Source: Acanthochromis polyacanthus
Taxonomy: Eukaryota; Chordata; Actinopteri; Pomacentridae
DNA: 64,000 nt
Direction of reading: 5' to 3'
Assembly (NCBI RefSeq): GCF_021347895.1
Contig: NC_067116.1
Location: 45,132,628-45,196,627, forward strand
The notes under the pieces were generated by a model, which searched no databases, was not told the origin of the DNA, and worked only from the letters and a program-made list of their open reading frames with translations. The first letter of the stretch is position 1; the number at the start of each line of letters is the position of its first letter. Position numbers and translations under genes: made by a program. This document shows, piece by piece, positions 22,957-33,700 of this stretch.

Positions 22957-23640
22957 CACTTTTATTGCCCCCTAAGTTACAGATATTAAAGTGTTTTTAA
23001 TTATTGTTTTCCAGACTGTCTTCAGGTTGATCTGTGGCTGAATTCTGATTTAGCTGTTAGCCATTAGCATAGCCTTAGCCGCTCAGAGAGAAGCTAACTT
23101 CCTGTTTTGGGTTTATTGGTTTACTTTTGCTGCTTTACAGACATTTCTGAGGCCACAGAGTGACAATTAAATAAGGTATTTAATTCATCAATAGTCACTT
23201 TTATTGCCCACTACGGTCCAGATATTAAAGCATTTTTAATTATTGTTTTCCAGACTCTGTTTCAGGTTAGTCTGCCTTCTAATTTAGCCGCTAGCCTTTT
23301 GCAGAGAAGCTAACTTTGGGTTTGGGTTTATTGGTTTGCTTTTGCTGCTTTACAGACATTTCTGAGGCCACAGAGTGACAATTAAATAAGGTATTTAATT
23401 CATCAATAGTCACTTTTATTGCCCACTACGGTCCAGATCTTAGAAGCTTTGTTAATTATTGTTTTCCAGACTCTGTCTTCAGGTTGATCTGTGGCTGAAT
23501 TCTGATTTAGCTGCTAGCCGTTAGCGTAGCCTTAGCCGCTCAGGGAGAAGCTAACTTCCTGATTTGTGTTGACATTTCTGAGACCACAGAGTGACGACTG
23601 AAGAAGGGCATTTAATTTATCAATAATCGCTCAATAATAA
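22957..23640. repeat. Tandem triplication of a roughly 210-240-bp unit
   Basis: TCACTTTTATTGCCC recurs at about 22957, 23198 and 23410, each followed by AATTATTGTTTTCCAGACT and, further on, a TAGCC and GAGAAGCTAACTT segment. Related sequence in the opposite orientation is at 26985-27330 and 60510-60850. Confidence 0.8.
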
Positions 23641-23727
23641 ATACAGATAATCAGAAAAATGCCAAATATCGGCAGCAATATTCAGCCAGGAGTCTCTAAT
23701 TTTAGGAATCCTCAAAAAACTAAAATG

Positions 23728-24590
23728 TGACACGTAATGACCCAAGAAATTAATGAAAATTTTGATTTCTTTTTGAGTTTACTCGTTAAACCAAAGCGTA
23801 TTTGCACCGTTTGGGTCAGACTTGTTTACATCTTGTTTGTTTTTGCACAGCTGTTTCCTTTACAAATGAAGGCTCAAAAACGCAGGAAAAATACTTCATC
23901 ACAAAGTTTAAATCGTAGAATTCCAACTCACCCTTTTGTGTGTTGAGAGTTTTTAAAATATTGTATGAAAGTAGAATTTAGCACGGCGTCAATAAATAAA
24001 CTGGTGTTTTTGTACTTAAAGCTGATTTTAGGAGGGTCAGACGGCATGTTTTTAGTTTAGTTTCTGGTTTTATATGAAGCGGGGCACTAGTGTTGTATGT
24101 GCACCAGTGGGATCAATTAGGAGATCATTTAAAATGTGAAATAATATTCTAACATTTCTAAAACGGGTGCAAAACAGTTCCCAGCTACCTGATCTCTCCT
24201 GCTTTATCTTCCACTTTGGTCAAACCACAGAATTCACACAGTTGGTGCTGGAAGAGTTGCCTAAAGCCAAAAAAAAACTCCTCTCTGCAGGAAAAACCAG
24301 TTCAGATTATTAGACAGAAATGTAGACACCAGGAGAAACGAGCTCAGATTTTACAGTGTGTTTGCACTAATATGGTTTCTACTTCATGTAAGAAGTTTGA
24401 GGCTCAAAAATGCAGGTAAAAATAAAGCACACTTTAAGAGCTCCAACTCTGAAAATATTCACAGTTTGAAGGTAAAATTTATCATGGATTCATTAAATAT
24501 ACTAAAATTATTGTCCAGGAAAATCAGCTGATTCTGAGGAGGTCAAATGGGAACTTTTGACTCGATTGAAGAGTTTTTGAGCGATTAAAC
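23728..24590. repeat. Family D repeat, direct sister of 18660-19385
   Basis: See 18660-20460 for shared words. The two blocks lie about 5 kb apart in the same orientation and differ by many substitutions and indels, so the duplication is not recent. Confidence 0.7.
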
Positions 24591-25094
24591 CCAACAAAAG
24601 TTCCTCAGTGCACACAGTACGAGACTCTGACTACAACATTTCATATTCTTCAGATGGAGAAAATAAGCTGCTTGGATGACAGAAGTGATGAACTGTAGTC
24701 CTCTGTGACTGAAGCACTCGACCCAGGATCAGTTTACAGTTTGCATCCACTTAGACCGGCTTCCTGTTTCCCTCAGGGGGTTCACGGTTTACTCAGCATT
24801 CATTACTGATGCAGCGCTACACCCTCCACGCTAACTTCACCCTGTGTGATCCACGCTGGCCTGCAGATCACAGCTCTGCACTGACTTCTGTCAGACCAGA
24901 TTATGTCATGAATGAAAGTTAACGCCACGCCCGGAGCTTTTCCACAAATCCACCTTTTCTCCCAGAAATTGTTACAGTTGGTCGACACGCGCTTATTTCC
25001 TTCATGTGCATTAGAAAAACACTAAAAAAGCAGAAGGAAAAAGCAAAAGTTTACAGAATTTTACACAAAACTCAGAAATGGGCCGTTTTTGTTT
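24591..25094. other. Non-coding, nothing recognised
   Basis: No repeat unit or coding pattern identified before the T/G-rich array. Confidence 0.5.
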
Positions 25095-25612
25095 CGTCAT
25101 GTTTTGTCTTGTTTTTGTCTTTTGTGTCTCATTTTTGTCTTTTGTGTTTTGTTTTTTCTCATTTTATGTCTCATTTTTGCCGTTTTTGTGGTTTTGTCTC
25201 TTTTTGTCTTTTGTGTCTCATTTTTGTCTTTTGTGTTTTGTTTTTTCTCATTTTATGTCTCATTTTTGTCTTTTGTGTTTTGTTTTTTCTCATTTTATGT
25301 CTCATTTTTGCCGTTTTTGTGGTTTTGTCTCTTTTTTGTCTTTTGTGTCTCATTTTTGTCTTTTGTGTTTTGTTTTTTCTCATTTTATGTCTCATTTTAT
25401 GTCTCATTTTTGTCGTTTTTGTGGTTTTGTGTCTCTTTTTTGTCTTTTGTGTCTCATTTTTGTCTTTTGTGTTTTGTTTTTTCTCATTTTATGTCTCATT
25501 TTATGTCTCATTTTTGTCGTTTTTGTGGTTTTGTGTCTCATTTTTTTCATTGTGTGTCTTGTTTTAGCTATTTTTTGTCTCATTTTTGTGGCTTTGTGTC
25601 CCGTTTTTGTCT
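25095..25612. repeat. TTTTTGTC array with higher-order organisation
   Basis: Short words (TGTCTCATTTTTGTCTTTTG, TTCTCATTTTATGTCTCATT, CCGTTTTTGTGGTTTTGTCT) are organised into a higher-order unit of roughly 110-125 bp repeated about four times. The four phrases GTCGTTTTTGTGG or GCCGTTTTTGTGG mark the unit ends. Open frames of 180-220 codons across it are artefacts. Confidence 0.9.
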
Positions 25613-26984
25613 CATGTTGTGGAGAACTGAAAGTTGAAGCAGCTGCTCTTTCAGTCTTTTATTCTTCTTTTACATTTGTCAGAAGTCGGTTTCCTTGTAT
25701 TCAAACACAGATTGTGATTCTAAACAGTTTTTTAATTACGTGAAAAGGTTCTGAAGAAGCTGGACTGAGTTAACTGCAACGTTTTCATGGTTTGAATGCC
25801 TGTCAGGCGATTCATCAGCAGGAAGTTTTTGCTTTAGACTGTTGCTGTTTGGTCATTGAAGAGCCTTGCACGTCTTAACGGCAGCTTCACCTCGACACTA
25901 GGGTCAGAACAAACCTCTGCTCTGTCCTCAGTGTTCTGCTCAAAGCTCAGTTAGGCTCTCAGAACTTTTGTGTTTGGACTTTATTCATCTTTGGAGAGGT
26001 GAGGAGCTGCTGAAGTTACTGAAACCTTCTGCATCATTCATTGGAGGAGGTGTTTAGTCTCTGAGAACAAATAGTGTGCCGTCATTACGACATTTGTGGT
26101 TTACCCCCGGTGTTTTCTGTTTTTGTGTCTCGGTTGCTATCGCTGAGCGGAAGGATTGAATTTCTGTGCAGCATCTGCAGCTGCAACCGACGGCGAAGCT
26201 TCAGCATTAAAGACTTTAGCATGCGATGTGAGAACTCAGGAATACATCCCCGTGTTTTGGTGTAACAGAAGAACAGTATAATTTAGTTTGACCTACTTCG
26301 ATGACTGAAGCGTATTTTTAGATGTGAGGAAAACCACAAATTGGTTAAAAGCATTCGCTGCTTTTAACCATTTTTTACTGTTGGTTTTCTCTCAGTCATT
26401 CAAAATCTGCTTCGTTAGGATGCTTTGAAATAAGTTATTAAAGCTGGAAATGAGCCCTATCACATCAGATATTCTGTGGTTGTTTTTTCCTAATATTTTA
26501 GACATAATTTGACACTTTCTACCATTTTGGCATCAGCTGACAATAAAGTTATTTAAAATTTCCACATTTATTAGCTAAAAATGTAGATGTGTAATTTTAA
26601 ACATTTTATGGACGTCTTGTGTTATTCTCCTTTTCTTTCAAACAAACCACTGATGACAAACAAAAGCATCACAGACCTCCGTGGATTATCTACTATCTTG
26701 CATCATCATCTCTTTTCTAGCCTAATCAGAGATGCACATCTGCAGCTGCATATTTGCTCAGAGTGGAATTGCGAAGGTCAAGCAGGACAGATGTGGTTTC
26801 AGACGCTGTTTGAAAATCAACAGTTTTGTTTGCATTTTAAAATTCTTCCTCAGAGCTACAATTAAGCTTTGTTTAGGCTTTTAGAAAGCAGAAATGATGC
26901 AACGTCTGGCCTGTTTTACTGTGTTTTAGTGTGACACTCAGTGTTTTTCCAAGCCTTAGTCTCAAACAAGGATAGACCGATATC
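25613..26984. other. Non-coding, nothing recognised
   Basis: Upstream of the first recognised exon. It may contain a non-coding first exon or promoter of myo9b, but I could not identify one. Confidence 0.45.
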
Positions 26985-27470
26985 GTGGCCGATATTTGGC
27001 ATTTTTCTGATTATCGATATCTGTATTTGTATTGACTATTTATTGATGAATTAAGTGTGTCAGTTCAGGTGTGATGCAGCCTCACATCTCTGTCTGTCGT
27101 CACTCTGTGGTCTCAGAAATGTCTCTCAAGCAGAGAAAAGTGAACAAGACACACAAAACAGGAAATTAGCTTCTCTCACAGTGGCTAAAGCTATGCTAAC
27201 GGCTAGCGGCTAAACAGAGTGGTGGCCACAGATTCACCTGAAACAGGAAAACAATTATTAACACTTAAAGATCTAGACCTTAGTGGGCAAGAAAAATAAG
27301 AGAACAGAGGGATATTATGAAAACAGAAAAGAACAGAAGACGTGACCACAGGAGACAAGTCAATATTTCCAAATGTCTGTGTTTTTATTGACCGATTATT
27401 GATGAATTAAATGTGTCAGTTCAGGTGTGATGCAGCCTCATCGCTCGTCTCTCTGTGGTCTCTGTGATCG
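26985..27470. repeat. Interspersed repeat with CGATATCG-rich end
   Basis: Starts GGATAGACCGATATCGTGGC and continues with TTTTTCTGATTATCG. It shares its body with 22957-23640 and with 60510-61095. A partial second unit (AATGTGTCAGTTCAGGTGTG) follows at 27405-27470, ending 70 nt before the first recognised myo9b exon. Family not identified. Confidence 0.6.
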
Positions 27471-27540
27471 AATGTTGCCCCATTATGAGTGTAGAAGCAT
27501 GGAAGTCATTTTAACCGATGAACTTTTCTGTCCTCTTCAG

Positions 27541-27603
27541 GTGGTGCGTGGTGAGAGCGAATCAGTGGCTGCGGCATGCTGAGGCCACTCCCCCTGGCTC
27601 AGG
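27541..27603 (+). other. myo9b: 5' UTR part of first coding exon of myo9b
   Basis: A pyrimidine-rich tract ending in TCCTCTTCAG stops at 27540 and looks like a splice acceptor, so translation probably begins in the second exon of the transcript. The 63 nt up to the ATG at 27604 would be untranslated. The upstream non-coding exon and the promoter were not identified; no clear CpG island or TATA element was seen in the few kilobases before it. Confidence 0.6.
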
Positions 27604-27761
27604 ATGAGTGTCAGAGATGGCGCTGCCACCATGGCAACGAACGCAGGTGGAGGAGGAGGGGGGGGCGGGCCAGCTAGCCCCAACGACCTGGACGGCCGCT
27701 CTTACCTGCTGCAGATCTACCCTCGGCTTCCTGCGCATCCCTCCACCTGCTGCAGCCTCAG
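27604..27761 (+). CDS. myo9b: myo9b coding exon 1 (N-terminus and start of RA domain)
   Basis: Encodes residues 1-52 and two bases of codon 53 (phase 2), followed by donor GTGAGT. The start at 27604 gives MSV, as in human MYO9B as I recall it, with an A at -3. Codon 10 is a second in-frame ATG at 27631 in the context GCCACCATGG, a full Kozak match. Eight consecutive glycines (residues 15-22) come from a GGA/GGG-rich run. The RA domain then begins with [11 protein letters not shown], which matches the family pattern of a basic or polar stretch followed by L-x-I-Y-P. Confidence 0.88.
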
Positions 27762-30700
27762 GTGAGTCTGTCACAGTTTTACACCTGGAGGACGTAAAAG
27801 CAGCATCAACAGTTCAGGACAAGGTGGACCTTACTGATCTGTTATTCACATGATGCAGCAGCAAAATACAGAAAGAAGCAGCACAATAATGCTAAAAATA
27901 AAGCTATAATTCAGGCGTAGGAACAGGATGACTACGTTTGGATGTGTTTAGCTGGTATGTTGTTGAAGGAAAAGAGATGACTCATAATAGTTGTTTATTA
28001 GACCACAGTGACTATTTTCTGCCTCTTTATTTATGGTTCTTGGTGAAACAATCCTGCATTTTCCTCTTTTTAATGTTTTTTTTATTTAACCAGGAGAAAT
28101 CCCGATGAGATTAAATTCTGAAGGTTGTAACGGACGCTGGTTTGCTGATTCCAAACTCTCTCTTTGTTTTAATTCTTTAGTAGAGATGGCAGTCACAATT
28201 ATGTTGTTTTTAGATGTTATTTAGTAATAATTTAATTTGGATTATCAGTTGACTTTACATTAACAGCTTATTCTTCGCGTTTGGTCGAGGGAGTGAATTT
28301 TGACATTTTTACAGTTGAATAAGTTCATTTCTAAGCATATTTATTGCATGTATTGAAATTTTACAGCTTTTTATTGTGTTGAAGACGACTTTCTTCACAT
28401 CATCTTCTTCTTTTTGGTGACGTTTCGTTTGGATTATCTGTTATTTTTACATATACGGCCTCATGGTGACGGAATCAGTGTTTTTGGAGTGTAAATTTTG
28501 AAGTTTTTAGTTTCAAAATGTCATGTTTTGAAACATAATCTGTTGCATTTATTAAATTATTGTAGGACTTTTCCATGTGTTTCTGAAGATGCTGCAATTT
28601 TTTGCCCTCTATGATGAATATGAAAGTAAACGCTGAGGAAGTTTTGAGTGTGCCAGTGCAGCTTTTACCAGTTAACATGTCCTGATATTATTTTACATAA
28701 GGTAGAATTTATTACTATTAATTTATAAAAAAGTACATTTTATTTTGAAAAGCCAGGCTGTTTCTAGAACCCTGTAAATGATCAAAGCTGAAATCCTCAT
28801 GTGGACTCGTGGTGTAAGATATTCTTCTAAACAGTGGAAGTGATTTCCCTCTTCTCTGCCCCTCAGGGTGCAGAAGGATGCGACGGCCGCCTCGGTGATC
28901 TCGGACGCCGCCTCAGCTCTGGGGCTGGACCCCGGCCGCCTGTATGTGCTGGCGGAGGTGAAGGAGTGCGGCGGAGAGGAGTGGGTGCTGGAGGCTGGAG
29001 ACCTCCCAGTGCAGAGGTTTCTGCTGTGGCCTCGGAAAGCCCAGGAGGAACATCCTCAGAGCTTCGGCTTCTACTTCCTACTACAGGTAGCGTTCACCTG
29101 TAGACCACTGAGACTGTGTGACTGCTGCATTCCACCTCCTTCTGCTCCGTCTTCCTCTGTGTTGTCATTTTAGATGAGAAACAAAAGCATGCAGTCGACT
29201 GTAAGCAATAGGTTGTAAGATAATGATGGAAAGCATAACAAAATGTGCATGCAGATGGTTATTTCCCATCATTATCAGGGCTGCTAGCACCTCCCACCTT
29301 GTCTCAGGCAAAACACATCACTTCCTGAACATTTTCTTATCGATAAACACGATCTGAAACGCCCCTCACTTCAGGCTACAGTAGCTGCTGCTTGATAGCT
29401 GCGGTGTGTGTGACCAAATATTATTTTAAAAGTTTTAAACTAGGGCGTTCTAATGTTAGATTTGTCCCAGATTTGCTTGTTTTTTCCTACATGCAGCGCA
29501 TGTGGACTACCTTAGAAAGTTCTTTATTTTTCAAAGAAAATCAGGTTTTTTTCAGTGAAGATGGCATTAAATGAATGATAAATCCAGTGTTGACATTGCT
29601 CTTGTGTTTTACTATATTATCCTGTATTTTTACTGTGTTTTATTACACCCCCGTTCAAAAGTTTAGGGTCTCTTAGAAATGTCCTTATTGTTGAAAGAAA
29701 AGCAGTTTTGTTTCAATGAACATGGCATTAAATGAATGATAAATCCAGTGCAGACATAGTTAATGTGGTAAATGACTATTGTTGCAGTAAACAGCTGATT
29801 TTTAATGGAATATCTCCATAGGGGTACAGAGGAACATTTCCAGCAACCATCACTCCTGTGTTCTAATGCTACATTGTGTTAGCTAATGGTGCTGAAAGGC
29901 TCATTGATGATTAGAAAACCCTTGTACAGTTATGTTAGCACATGGATAAAAGTGGGAGTTTTGATGGAAAACATGGAATTATCTGGATGAACCCAGACTT
30001 TTGAACAGTAGTGCATGTGCGCACCGCATTCTACGAAAAGATTGCATTTTAAGCATAAATACTGCAGTATAGCAGAGTTATCACAGCACTACTTTCCACC
30101 ACTGTGGTTAATGCAGTAGCTGCCTGAGCCAGTTAGAATGACACCAACACAGCTTAGTGATCATGACATCACGCCAGAGAGACCAGTGTAAAGTTGAACT
30201 CACAATCCCAAAGAAAAGGTCATAAATGTGACCGTTTTGGTTGCAGTCTGGAGCCCTGCCTTACACAGATCAGGATAACATTATGACCACATGCCTACAG
30301 AGACTGTGCTGGTCCCTTTATGCTGCTAGAAGTCCTCTGACATAGTTGGACATGGATGCAGGACCTCTGGGATGTCCTGTGGGTCCTGTGGATTGCAGGG
30401 TGGGTCCTACCCAGGCGTAAACTAACCGTGACGTCACCCGTTGGTTTCAACGCCGAGAAAATGAAGCCCGGATTTTGCTACTTCCTGGTCGCCGTTTTGG
30501 ATTTTTTGGAGCCAGTGACGTAAAAAGCGTCATCAAACAGGCTGGACCGGAGAGCAACTAGGGGCAGGATTGGCTGAGGACTCTCTTATCCCGCCCACGT
30601 TTTACCGCAGAGGCTTCTGTTGCTGTCCATCAAGTATAGCCACGCCCCCTGGCTCCGCCAACTTTAACGATTTATTTAAAATTCAGTATTGATTTATTTT

Positions 30701-33700
30701 AAGATTGGCCACCTGATCTCTCATTTTGACCATGAAAACTAATGGGAAAAAAATCCTGAGCTGTAGAACATCAGTCTATCAAATTTTATTTTCTCCAAAA
30801 ATGAATTGGGGTCTATGGAGAAAAAGCTTTTTGGAGCCAACCCTAGCGGACGGCGTGATATTGCAAGTTTTTGATACTTCCAGGTTGGCTTCAATTCTGG
30901 AGCCAGATGCTACGTCCATCTTTATATACAGTCTATGGTCCTACCTGGATCAGGCTGATCCTGGCACATCCTACAGATGCTCAGTAAGATATAGTTCTGG
31001 GGAGTGTGGAACCTGGGTGAACAGCTTAGCTCTGTGGTGTTTCCTAGGTTCTCCTGAGCAGTTATTGTGATGTGTTGGGGTGCATTGTCCTGCTGAGGGT
31101 TTTAAACTGGTATAGAGGATTGGAGGATTGTTGACCTGCAGTGTTTAGGTGGATGGTCCACGTCAAACATCCTCATGAATGTCAGAACTTAAAGTTTCCC
31201 AGCAGAACGTTGCATTATAACAAGCTGGTTGATGTTTTTCACTTCACCTGTCAGGGGTCATGATGTGTCTGATCGGTGTGTGCAGCAGCATCAGCAGCGG
31301 TTAGCTAACGTATGTTTTTCTTGATCCAGGAGAGGAATCGTGATGGCTCCATCCATTATGTCCACCTCCCAGCCTTGTCCAAGGATCAGGAGGCTCTGCG
31401 GCTGGCTGAGAGGGGCTTCCTTCCGCCTCCCCAGGACGACTTCGCGGACCTCTGCAACCTCCCCGTCCTCAATGAGGACAGCATATTAAACAACCTGCGC
31501 ACGCGCTTTTACAAGAAAAAGATCTACACCTATGCAGGCAGCATCCTCATCGCCATCAACCCCTTCAAGTTCCTGCCCATCTACAACCCCAAGTACGTCA
31601 AGATGTACGAGAACCACCAGCTGGGCAAACTGGAGCCTCACATCTTTGCCATCGCGGACGTGGCCTACTACGCTATGCTCAGGAAGAGGGTCAACCAGTG
31701 CATCGTCATCTCTGGGGAGAGCGGCTCGGGGAAAACCCAGAGCACCAACTTTCTGATCCACTGTCTGACGGCGCTCAGCCAGAAGGGATACGCCAGCGGG
31801 GTGGAGAGGACCATCCTGGGCGCCGGACCGGTTCTGGAGGTGAGATGCTAACATGTCTGACAGCTGGGTTCAAAAGTTTTTACTGTCAAGTCGATATCTG
31901 TTTAGTAAGATAAGATAATCCTTTATTGCTCCCCGTGTCCGGGGAAATTTCCCATGTTACAGCAGCACAATGAACAACAATAAACAACAATATAATTATA
32001 ATCATAGTAATATTCACAGTAAGTTCAAGAGTGTAGGATGGAAAAAGTGGCTTATGGAATGATGTAAAGTACAAGAAAAATTCAAATAGTGTAAGAACTG
32101 TGCAGATTATGTGGTAAAGGATGATGTGACAGAGTCCAGTTTTGTTTTACCATCAGCCAGTGATGCTGATGTTATAAAGTCTTATAGCAGGTGGAATGAA
32201 TGACTTGCGATAGCGCTCCTTCTTGCAGGTTAGGTGTCAGTCTACTGCTGAAAAAGCTACTTAGAGACTTCACATTGTCATCCAGTGGGTGAGAGGGGTT
32301 GTCCATGATGGATGTGAGCTTTGCCAACATCTTCCTCTCACCCACCTCCTCTATGGAGTCCAGGGAACAGTCCAACTCTGTTCCCTGTATGAGGACACAA
32401 CAACACAAATAACTGAAGACAGACGGAGTTCATGAAACAGTCGAGTCCTAAATTAGTGCTTTATTTCCTGCGCTGGCTTCTGTCAGGTGAGAATGTTTTG
32501 CTCTTCTGATGAAGTCACAGCGCTTCCTCAAGAGTGACTCACGATGCTGCTATGGCATGCAAAAGAACAGGCACAGCAGAAAATACAACATGCAACGAGC
32601 TATTTTTGGAAATTATTTTATGAGGTAATGGGTGGAACCAGACTGACAACGACTTCTAGGAAATGAAAACGATCGAACATACAGATGCAGAGCCGTGAAA
32701 AAGTGTTTGTCCACTTCTCAAATTCCTATTTTTTGCATATTTTCTCCACTTTTTATGTTTAAGATTATTAAACAAATGTAAATATCAGACAAAAATGAGC
32801 AAAGTAAACACAAAATGAAGAAAAAAAGCTATTCAAAGCTACCTGCCCCTGTGTGAAAAAGTAATTGCCCCCTAAAGCTAACAACCGGTTGGGCCGCCCT
32901 CAGCAGCAACAAGTGGAATCAAACGTTTTCTGTCACTGTCAGTGAGTCTTTCTCATCTTTGTGGAGATGTTTTGATCCACTTTTCTGTGCAGAATTGTTT
33001 TAATTCAGCATCAACGGCCTTTTAAAGGTCCAGACTCTGACCAGGACGCTCCACAACCTTCATGGAGTTTTTTTTAAGCCGTTCTGAAGTCGACTTGCTG
33101 GAGTGTTTTGGATCATTGTTCTGCTGCAGAACCCGAATGAGCTTCAGTTGGAGGTCATGAACTGATGGCCAAACGTTCTCCTTCAGGATGCTCTGGTAGA
33201 GATCAGAGTTCATGGTTCCGTCAATCACAGCAAGTCGTCCACAGGTCCTTTAAAACATGAAATCATTGTTTAGAAACTGCATTGCGTTGCATCGAGGATA
33301 CAAGCGGCCGAAATGAGCTTCCTCTGTAGGGTGTCTGGACTCAGCCTTAGAGATAGGGTGAGGAGCTCAGACATCCAGAGGGAGCTCAGAGTAGAGCCGC
33401 TGATCCTTCGCATCGAAAGGAGCCAGTGGAGGTGGTTTGGCCATCCGATTCGGATGCCTCCGGGGAGACTTCCTTTGGAGGTTTTCCGAGCACGTCCGTC
33501 TGGGAAGAGACCCCGGGGTAGAACCAGAACTCGCTGGAGGGATTATATATCTCGTCTGGCCTGGGAACGCCTCAGGATCCCCCAGGAAGAGCTGGAAAGT
33601 GTCGCTGGGGGAGGGACGTCTGGAACGACCTGCTTCGCCTGCTGCATCCACGACCCGGCCCCGGCTAGGCAGAAGAAAATGGATGGATGGATTTTGTGTT

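Larger units (their letters stand above)
29087..31329 (+). other. myo9b intron 2
   Basis: A 2243-nt phase-0 intron. About two thirds of it is mobile DNA: a MITE (29645-30012) and a Tc1-like fossil (30264-31278) interrupted by a 525-bp insertion (30412-30936). Confidence 0.9.

Noticed and set aside
21654..25743. Long hydrophobic frames rich in Phe, Cys and Val that mimic membrane proteins
   Set aside because: They are readings of the TTTTTGTC tandem arrays.
27608..27853. 81-codon + frame overlapping myo9b exon 1
   Set aside because: It is out of frame with the myosin reading frame and continues into intron 1 past a good donor.
31486..31854. 122-codon minus frame across myo9b exon 3
   Set aside because: Antisense shadow of a conserved coding exon; the myosin frame explains the sequence.
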